Part shown: positions 9,156 through 14,027 of the stretch, piece by piece
Position numbering within the stretch: position 1 is the stretch's first letter
How the letters are laid out: the number at the start of each line of letters is the position of its first letter
Source: Singulisphaera sp. GP187
Lineage (GTDB): Bacteria > Pseudomonadota > Gammaproteobacteria > Burkholderiales > Burkholderiaceae_C
Direction: 5' to 3'
Assembly (NCBI GenBank): GCA_943327965.2
Contig: CALPYQ020000009.1
Location: 1 to 14,027 of the forward strand
Length of the DNA: 14,027 nt
Position numbers and translations under genes: made by a program
The notes under the pieces: model-generated
What the model was told of the DNA's origin: nothing
Database searches by the model: none
The model's input: the letters and a program-made list of their open reading frames with translations, nothing else

Positions 9156-10169
9156 CCGTGCACCTGTGGCTTTGACCACCGGCTCGTATTTTGTCAGTTC
9201 ACGTTTCATGAATGCCGAAAATTGTTCGGGTGTACTGATCACAGGCTCGGCCATCATCATGCCAAAACGTGATTTGGTTTCAGGTGTGGCCAACGCTGCA
9301 GCAAAGGCTTGGTGCAATCGAGCAACCATGGCAGGGGGTGTGGCCGCAGGTGCCACCAGGCCCCACCAAGTGTCAATTTCAAAGCCCTTGATGGTTTCTG
9401 ACATGGCTGGAATATCCGGCAAGGCAGCGCTTCTTTGGGCGGTGGTCACTGCCAAGGCTTTGAGCTTGCCAGCTTTGATATTGGCGGCTGCTGTGGCCAA
9501 GTTGTCAAAGTTGAAATCAACTTGACCAGACAAAAGTGCCAACTGCGCAGGGTTGCCGCCGTTGTAGGGGATGTGGACCGCAAAAATACCGGCATCGCGT
9601 TTGAACATTTCAGCAGCCAAATGGCCCGCACTGCCGTTACCTCCCGATCCAACATTCAGTTTGCCGGGATTGGCTTTGGCGTATGCAATTAAATCGGCCA
9701 GCGTGTTGATTTTTAAGCGCTGCGCGGTGTCTGCATTCATGACCAACACGTTGGGTACACGCACCATTTGCGTGATGCCTACAAAGTCAGTAGCCGCATT
9801 GAAAGGCATCTTGCTAAAAAGCCATGGGTTGATCGCGTGGGTGGCTACGGCAGCAATGCCGATGGTGTAGCCATCGGCAGGTGCTTTGGCCACAATGTCG
9901 ACGCCTAAATTGCCACCAGCGCCTGGTTTGTTGTCGATGATGACAGTGCCCAATGTGTCTTTGACACGCTCAGCCAAAGCGCGTGCCGTCACATCGATGG
10001 GCCCGCCTGGCGCATAAGGAACCACCAGTCGGATGGGCTTGGTGAGTGGGGCGTTTGCTGCGGTGCTTGTTTGTGCCTGCGCATGCAACAGGCAGGAGGC
10101 CAACGCGGTCAAAAGGACGCCCATTGTTTTGAGCCGCAAATTCTTTGGCTGAATTTTTGTCGACATCAT
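9147..10169 (-). CDS. Bug/TctC-family periplasmic solute-binding protein
   Basis: Extracytoplasmic receptor of the Bug (Bordetella uptake gene) family, related to TctC of tripartite tricarboxylate transporters, which binds small carboxylates or similar ligands. The 340 residues start with a signal peptide (basic residues to about 14, hydrophobic core 16-29, likely cleavage after HAQA at residue 32). Family landmarks follow: VVPYAPGGPIDV (49-60), DNKPGAGGNLG (79-89), ADGYT (98-102), HIPYNGGNPAQLALLSGQVD (199-218) and WWGLVAPAATP (268-278). The start overlaps the upstream reductase stop as ATGA. AGGAG lies five bases before the first ATG and eight before the second at 10166, so either may be used. 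No TctA or TctB membrane subunit is nearby, as is common for the many orphan Bug proteins of Burkholderiales. The ligand is unknown. Confidence 0.9.
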   Translation of the reverse strand: MMSTKIQPKNLRLKTMGVLLTALASCLLHAQAQTSTAANAPLTKPIRLVVPYAPGGPIDVTARALAERVKDTLGTVIIDNKPGAGGNLGVDIVAKAPADGYTIGIAAVATHAINPWLFSKMPFNAATDFVGITQMVRVPNVLVMNADTAQRLKINTLADLIAYAKANPGKLNVGSGGNGSAGHLAAEMFKRDAGIFAVHIPYNGGNPAQLALLSGQVDFNFDNLATAAANIKAGKLKALAVTTAQRSAALPDIPAMSETIKGFEIDTWWGLVAPAATPPAMVARLHQAFAAALATPETKSRFGMMMAEPVISTPEQFSAFMKRELTKYEPVVKATGARVD

Positions 10170-11212
10170 GCAGACTCCTTGGCCTTGTCGGCTTCTGAGG
10201 TGAATGAATCGGCAAAAAAGGCCTCCTCAGGCAAGCCCGCTTTGGTGGTGTAGTCGGCACGTGCAGAGTCCACCACAATGGGTGCGCCGCATGCATAAAC
10301 TTGAAAGCCGCTTAAATCGGAAAAGTCTTGCAGGACCGCCTGATGAACAAAACCAGTACGGCCCGTCCAAGCGTCTTCAGGCAAGGCGTCAGACACAACC
10401 GGAATGTATGTCAAGTTGGGCATGGATTTGACTTGGGTCTCGACCCAATCGCTCATGTACAAATCGGAAGGACGGCGACCTCCCCAATACAAAGTGGCGG
10501 GACGCGTGATGCCTTTGTGTTGCATGTGTTCAATGAGTGCTTTGATCGGTGCAAAGCCTGTGCCAGACGCTAGCAAAATAAGGGGCGCATTGGAGTCTTC
10601 GCGGAGAAAGAAGCTGCCGTAAGGGCCTTCTATTCGCAGAATGTCTTTTTCTTTCATGGTGCTAAACACCACATCGGTAAATTTGCCCCCTGGCATGTGC
10701 CTGATGTGCAGCTCTACTTTGGGGGCTGCTGCATCGAGGGTGTGGGGTGCATTGGCCATGCTGTAACTTCTGCGTGAGCCATCGCGTAACAAAAATTCGA
10801 CATATTGACCCGCATGAAATTTCATGACGTCGGTGGCGGGCAACTGCATGACAACGGTCATCACGTCATGAGATTTCTTTTCTAGGCTGACCACACGCAC
10901 AGGCATTTTTTTGATGGGGAAACTGCCTTCTTCTGTGACCTGGCGTGATTCCAAAACCACATCACTTTGGGCTGTTGAACAGCATGTCAAGATCAGTCCT
11001 TGTGCTTCTTCCTCGGCGCTAAGGGCTTTGGCTTGATGCTCGCCATGAACGACGGTGCCCGATATTTTTTTACATTTGCATGAACCACAAGCGCCATCTT
11101 TGCAGCCGTAAGGCAGTCCAATGCCCTGACGGATGCCTGCCGCCAGCAAGGTTTCTGAACTGTCTGCGCTGAAAATACGGCCGCTGGGTTGAACGCTGAT
11201 TTGAAAGCTCAT
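10166..11212 (-). CDS. 2Fe-2S ferredoxin-type NAD(P)H flavin reductase (CDP-6-deoxy-glucoseen reductase-like)
   Basis: Electron-transfer flavoprotein that likely carries electrons from NAD(P)H through FAD to a plant-type 2Fe-2S centre and on to an unknown acceptor. The 348 residues start with a ferredoxin domain (1-90) with cluster ligands C37, C42, C45 and C77 (CxxxxCxxC then a distant Cys). An FAD-binding barrel follows, with RSYSMAN (148-154), and then an NAD(P)-binding domain with GTGFAPIKALIEH (217-229), LYWGGR (241-246) and YACGAP (306-311). The domain order matches the reductases of ring-hydroxylating and monooxygenase systems and AscD/E3 of deoxysugar synthesis; Comamonadaceae homologues are often annotated CDP-6-deoxy-delta-3,4-glucoseen reductase. 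No deoxysugar or oxygenase gene is nearby, so that name should be treated as family only. ATG 11212 has AGGA ten bases upstream. The gene overlaps the receptor gene by four bases. Confidence 0.88.
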   Translation of the reverse strand: MSFQISVQPSGRIFSADSSETLLAAGIRQGIGLPYGCKDGACGSCKCKKISGTVVHGEHQAKALSAEEEAQGLILTCCSTAQSDVVLESRQVTEEGSFPIKKMPVRVVSLEKKSHDVMTVVMQLPATDVMKFHAGQYVEFLLRDGSRRSYSMANAPHTLDAAAPKVELHIRHMPGGKFTDVVFSTMKEKDILRIEGPYGSFFLREDSNAPLILLASGTGFAPIKALIEHMQHKGITRPATLYWGGRRPSDLYMSDWVETQVKSMPNLTYIPVVSDALPEDAWTGRTGFVHQAVLQDFSDLSGFQVYACGAPIVVDSARADYTTKAGLPEEAFFADSFTSEADKAKESA

Positions 11213-11238
11213 CTTTTCGGTATCCTAGGGGGGTCTGA

Positions 11239-11267
11239 AATTTGTGAATCCCTGATTTTGCCTTCAA
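11239..11267 (-). promoter_or_regulatory. Weak candidate promoter for the reductase-receptor pair
   Basis: On the minus strand TTGAAG (11262-11267) and CAAATT (11239-11244) are 17 bases apart, which is ideal spacing, but the -10 matches only three of six bases. Transcription would start about 20 bases before the reductase ATG. It lies in the short divergent gap that should also contain the start signals of the SDR gene. Confidence 0.2.
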
Positions 11268-11287
11268 ACCAAACACCTTTGGGCGCT

Positions 11288-12223
11288 TTGCCCTCCCGCT
11301 TTCGAAAAGAACGGGTTTTGATCATCGGTTGCGGTGATGTGGGGCAACGCGCTGCACAACACTTGGTAGGACGAACACGGGTCGTGGCCTTAACCTCCAG
11401 TCCCGCCAAGCAGGCCAATTTCAGGGCGCAGGGCATCACCCCTTTGCTGGGCAATTTAGACTTGCCAGAGACCCTGCAACGTTTGGCGGGGTGGGCCACA
11501 CGTGTCTTGCACTTGGCACCGCCGCCTTCTGACCGTGTCGGTGAGTGGTCAACCGACCCCCGAAGCTTGAACTTGGTCAGAGCGCTGAAAAAAAGAACGC
11601 TGCCCAGGTCTTTGGTTTATGGCTCAACCAGTGGCGTCTATGGCGATTGCCAGGGCCAATGGGTTTCTGAGTCGCAACCAGTCAAACCGCACACCCCCAG
11701 AGCGATGCGCCGTGTTGATGCCGAAAAAGTAGTTCGGTTTTTCGGTCGCTCGGGTGTGCGCGCATCCATTTTGCGAATACCAGGTATTTATGCACCAGAT
11801 CGTGTCAATGGTACGCCGCGTGAGAGGCTGCTAAAAGGAACGCCTGTGTTGGTCCAGGAAGATGATGTGTACACCAACCACATTCATTCTGATGATCTGG
11901 CCAGAGCCAGTGTGGCCACCATTTGGCGAGGTAAACCTCAGAGGGTGTATCACGTCAGCGACGACACGCATTTAAAGATGGGCGACTATTTTGATGCTGC
12001 GGCTGATTTGATGGGCCTCAAGCGCCCGCCGCGTGTGCCTCGAAGTCAAGCTCAGGAAAGTTTGCCCTTGATGTTATTGAGTTTCATGAGCGAATCGCGT
12101 CGGCTTCGGAATGATCGACTAAAAAAAGAATTGCGTGTGCCATTGAAGTATCCCAATGTCCAATCTGGCTTAAAAAGCATGGCAGGAAAGATCACCCAAG
12201 CTCAGTCGACACCTTCAAGATGA
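11288..12223 (+). CDS. Atypical SDR-family NAD(P)-dependent epimerase/dehydratase-like protein (YeeZ-like)
   Basis: Rossmann-fold protein of the extended/atypical short-chain dehydrogenase group, cytoplasmic, substrate unknown. From TTG 11288 it has 311 residues: nucleotide-binding VLIIGCGDVGQR (10-21), then VYGSTSGVYGD (110-120), RIPGIYAPDR (163-172) and the domain end FMSESRRLRNDRLKKEL (266-282). The usual YxxxK is not seen; aligning on the following Ala-Glu puts Arg at both positions (R138 and R142), so it may bind but not oxidise or epimerise a sugar. The start is uncertain. The frame opens at TTG 11189, inside the divergent reductase, with further TTG codons at 11258, 11279 and 11288. 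None has a clear ribosome site; 11288 puts the Rossmann motif at the normal distance. The stop overlaps the MFS start as ATGA. Confidence 0.82.
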   Translation: MPSRFRKERVLIIGCGDVGQRAAQHLVGRTRVVALTSSPAKQANFRAQGITPLLGNLDLPETLQRLAGWATRVLHLAPPPSDRVGEWSTDPRSLNLVRALKKRTLPRSLVYGSTSGVYGDCQGQWVSESQPVKPHTPRAMRRVDAEKVVRFFGRSGVRASILRIPGIYAPDRVNGTPRERLLKGTPVLVQEDDVYTNHIHSDDLARASVATIWRGKPQRVYHVSDDTHLKMGDYFDAAADLMGLKRPPRVPRSQAQESLPLMLLSFMSESRRLRNDRLKKELRVPLKYPNVQSGLKSMAGKITQAQSTPSR

Positions 12224-13389
12224 ACGTGTTGCGCTCATTGGGATTGCCCATCAGTTCAGCCCGCAGGGTTTATGCCGCTTTTTTTCTTTACGCACTGGCT
12301 TTAGGTGGGCTTTATCCGCGCATGGCAGAAATTCAAGAAAACATGGGTGTCGCTGAAGGTGCACTGGGCCTCGGTCTAATTGGCGCTGCTTTCGGAACCT
12401 TGATTTCATTGACCTTTGGCGGCCCCCTGATTGAACGCTTAGGGCACCGAAAAGTATTGCTCTTCGGTTTACCTTTGGTCGCTACTTTTTATGCCTTGGC
12501 CAGTTTGGCCTCGCAACCCATCGCCTTGTTTTTGTGTTTGCTGCCAGCAGGTGTTTGTATCGGTGCCATCGAGCAAGTGGTTAACTTGGAAGCCGATCGC
12601 GTAGAGCATGCATTAGGCCATCGCATCATGAACCGATCGCATGCATTTTGGAGTTTGGGTTTTGCTTGTGCAGGCCTTTTGGGTGGGTTGGCAGCTGAGT
12701 GGGGCTTAAGTCCGCAAAGTCATTTAGCACTCATGGTTTTGGTGGTCTGCGTTGCAACTTTTTTGGCATTGGGACAATTTGAACCAGCGCGCCATCGCCC
12801 ACAAATGACTGATGGCCTGTCTCCAAACCTAGCGAAAAGATTCGCTTGGCCTACGCCATTTATCTTGGTCTTGGTCGTTGCTACTTTGGCGCCCATGATG
12901 ATGGAGGGTGCAGGCATTGATTGGTCCGCCATCTACATGCGTGATATGTTCAACAGCAGCCCCTTCATTTGTGGTTTGGCAGTTGCAGCAGGCGCCAGTA
13001 CACAAGCCATCACTCGGTTTTTTGCAGATCAATTTGTCGAAAAATTTGATCCCATTAAAGTCTCCCGATGCATGATCCTTGTTTTGGCACTGGGTGTTTG
13101 CTTGGTCACTTGGGGCCAGGTTTTTTGGGTGGCGCTTTTGGGATTTGGTCTGATGGGTGTTGGAACCAGTGTTATTTTTCCTTTGGCCATGTCGGCAGCA
13201 GCACAAAGAACAGATCGTTCGGCTGCAGTCAATGTGGCTGCCTTGGCCCAGACCTCGTTTGTGATTTTTTTATTGGGTCCGCCACTGTTAGGTTGGGTGG
13301 CCGAGGTGTGGCACATTCGTGCAAGCTTTGGCGTCAGCCTGCCTTTGATTGCGCTTAGTTTTTGGGCTGCGAAGGCTCTGAAAAATTAA
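12220..13389 (+). CDS. MFS transporter, YbjJ-like
   Basis: Inner-membrane major facilitator protein of 389 residues, predicted with about twelve membrane helices; substrate unknown. Evidence is the long alternation of hydrophobic segments, the loop 2-3 MFS motif GGPLIERLGHRKVL (67-80), and the blocks NLEADRVEHALGHRIMNRSHAFWSLG (122-147) and EGAGIDWSAIYMRD (229-242), which resemble the E. coli YbjJ group. A second motif-A-like turn occurs around 269-283 (ADQFVEKFDPIKVSR). The ATG overlaps the SDR stop as ATGA, so the two proteins are probably translationally coupled and may share a pathway. The last 35 bases overlap the tail of the convergent membrane-protein gene. Direction (import or export) cannot be told from the sequence. 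Confidence 0.88.
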   Translation: MNVLRSLGLPISSARRVYAAFFLYALALGGLYPRMAEIQENMGVAEGALGLGLIGAAFGTLISLTFGGPLIERLGHRKVLLFGLPLVATFYALASLASQPIALFLCLLPAGVCIGAIEQVVNLEADRVEHALGHRIMNRSHAFWSLGFACAGLLGGLAAEWGLSPQSHLALMVLVVCVATFLALGQFEPARHRPQMTDGLSPNLAKRFAWPTPFILVLVVATLAPMMMEGAGIDWSAIYMRDMFNSSPFICGLAVAAGASTQAITRFFADQFVEKFDPIKVSRCMILVLALGVCLVTWGQVFWVALLGFGLMGVGTSVIFPLAMSAAAQRTDRSAAVNVAALAQTSFVIFLLGPPLLGWVAEVWHIRASFGVSLPLIALSFWAAKALKN

Positions 13390-13909
13390 AGCCTTTCTTT
13401 TCCAAATAATCGAGGCTGGCCTTAAAAAGATAGGCCCCCAGCAATGCGCCATTCAAATCGCCTATCAACATCCAAAAAGAGGAGTTGGGTTCAATCAACT
13501 GTTCATTGCCCAATAACAACCAGGTTGTATGGTGAAAAAGTGAATTGCAAATGGCATAGACAACTGTCACCAGGGCTAAATCTTTGAGGGAAGTGAGTTG
13601 AATGCGGCGTTTGAAATAAATTCTGAAACCCATCATGGCAACCAAGGGGCCTGCGCACGAGGCGGCAATGTTCAAAAGGCCAAGAACGATGGGTTCATTG
13701 AACCAAAATAAAAGAATTAGCCCACCGATGAGCGTGGCCAACGTGCCGTAAACAGGCCCCATGACCAAAATATTGAACAGACGCAAAAAAGCGGGCAGAT
13801 AAATGAGAGAGACGTGTGCGCTTAAATTGGCAAAGTCAAACAGCCAAGCGTTCAAGACGTGTGCCGCAGGAAATAGCACCGCCAAAACAAGAACTAAAAG
13901 TAGGTTCAT
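13355..13909 (-). CDS. Small integral membrane protein, MASE1-like, function unknown
   Basis: The 184-residue protein is almost entirely hydrophobic with five or six predicted membrane helices (about 2-22, 31-50, 54-70, 73-98, 109-132, 143-165) and a short polar C-terminus. I do not recognise it as a named family with confidence. The pattern LIYLPAFLRLFNILVMGPVYG (35-55) and the final FWMLIGDLNGALLGAYLF (145-162) recall MASE1 sensory membrane domains, which are usually fused to a kinase or diguanylate cyclase; here no output domain is present. I start it at ATG 13909, since the longer open frame runs back into the tRNA-Leu. No strong ribosome site is visible. It is 36 bases downstream of that tRNA on the same strand and overlaps the MFS gene tail-to-tail by 35 bases. 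Confidence 0.75.
   Translation of the reverse strand: MNLLLVLVLAVLFPAAHVLNAWLFDFANLSAHVSLIYLPAFLRLFNILVMGPVYGTLATLIGGLILLFWFNEPIVLGLLNIAASCAGPLVAMMGFRIYFKRRIQLTSLKDLALVTVVYAICNSLFHHTTWLLLGNEQLIEPNSSFWMLIGDLNGALLGAYLFKASLDYLEKKGFNFSEPSQPKN
13371..13400 (+). terminator. Candidate intrinsic terminator of the SDR-MFS pair
   Basis: AAGGCT (13372-13377) pairs with AGCCTT (13390-13395), extended by a G-T pair at 13371/13396. The 12-base loop holds the MFS TAA stop. T-rich sequence (TTTCTTTT, 13394-13401) follows on the plus strand. The stem is short and the loop long, so efficiency may be modest. It lies largely inside the 3' end of the opposing gene. Confidence 0.4.
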
Positions 13910-13926
13910 TTCGCAATGAGTTGAGG

Positions 13927-13945
13927 TCGATTTGTCATCAATCGA
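13927..13945 (-). other. Hairpin directly after the tRNA 3' end
   Basis: TCGATT (13927-13932) pairs with AATCGA (13940-13945) around a seven-base loop, directly adjacent to the encoded CCA of tRNA-Leu. No T run follows on the minus strand, so it is more likely a processing or 3'-trailer structure than a terminator, or chance. Confidence 0.3.
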
Positions 13946-14027
13946 TGGTGCCCGAGGCCGGAATCGAACCGGCACGCCTTGCGGCGGGGGATTTTGAGTC
14001 CCCTGCGTCTACCAATTTCACCACCCG
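13946..14027 (-). tRNA. tRNA-Leu, anticodon CAA, 5' end cut by window
   Basis: Reading the minus strand, the sequence shows the D-arm AAATTGGTAGACGC, an anticodon stem of GGGGA/TCCCC around the loop CTCAAAA (anticodon CAA, reading UUG), a long variable arm (CGCCGCAAGGCG) typical of a type II leucine tRNA, the T-arm GCCGG-TTCGATT-CCGGC, and acceptor strand CTCGGGC followed by A and an encoded CCA. The 5' acceptor strand begins at CGGG, so about three bases (expected GCC) lie beyond the window. UUG leucine codons are very frequent in the genes of this window. Confidence 0.95.

Noticed and set aside
9147..11212. Complete tripartite tricarboxylate transporter
   Set aside because: Only the TctC/Bug-type receptor is present; no TctA or TctB membrane protein is encoded in the window.
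13910..13975. N-terminal extension of the membrane-protein gene beginning MPVRFRPRAPS
   Set aside because: These codons lie in the tRNA-Leu T-arm and acceptor region; such VRFRPRAPS-like starts are a known artefact of translating through tRNA genes. The hydrophobic protein starts properly at ATG 13909.
13946..14027. tRNA-Leu as an integration site for a mobile element
   Set aside because: No integrase, direct repeat of the tRNA 3' end or foreign-looking genes are visible on the window side; the far side is not shown.

Overview
The window looks like ordinary chromosomal DNA of a betaproteobacterium of the order Burkholderiales, most likely family Comamonadaceae (a Limnohabitans-, Rhodoferax- or Polaromonas-like organism). 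This is inferred from the character of the proteins, the trxB/ftsK/lolA/rarA arrangement, a Bug-type solute receptor, and moderate G+C with very frequent TTG leucine codons. Species cannot be fixed without a database search. I count thirteen protein genes and one tRNA. Coding density is very high, no gene looks broken, and I saw no insertion sequence, prophage, CRISPR array or defence locus.

Left part (1-5571): trxB (thioredoxin reductase, minus strand) diverges from ftsK (division DNA translocase), lolA (periplasmic lipoprotein carrier) and rarA (replication-fork AAA+ ATPase). The 104-base gap between trxB and ftsK is the only real intergenic regulatory region here. It holds a perfect 12-base palindrome between two putative promoters.

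Middle part (5583-9135): livH, livM, livG and livF encode the two permeases and two ATPases of a branched-chain amino acid (or amide/organic acid) ABC importer. They start 11 bases after rarA, so all seven plus-strand genes could be read from one direction. The periplasmic binding protein that such a transporter needs is not in the window.

Right part (9147-14027): a minus-strand pair encodes a 2Fe-2S flavin reductase, annotated in many relatives as CDP-6-deoxy-delta-3,4-glucoseen reductase, and an orphan Bug/TctC-type periplasmic receptor, with a 4-base overlap. It diverges from a plus-strand pair with the same overlap: an atypical SDR (YeeZ-like) and a YbjJ-like MFS transporter. The MFS gene runs 35 bases tail-to-tail into a minus-strand gene for a small membrane protein resembling a MASE1 sensory domain. 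That gene lies just downstream of a tRNA-Leu(CAA), which is cut by the window edge and lacks about three 5' bases.

I found no convincing new multi-gene system. The points most worth a second look are the palindrome at 1072-1083, the unassigned reductase-receptor pair, the SDR with its catalytic Tyr/Lys apparently replaced, the standalone MASE1-like protein, and three hairpins whose loops hold stop codons.
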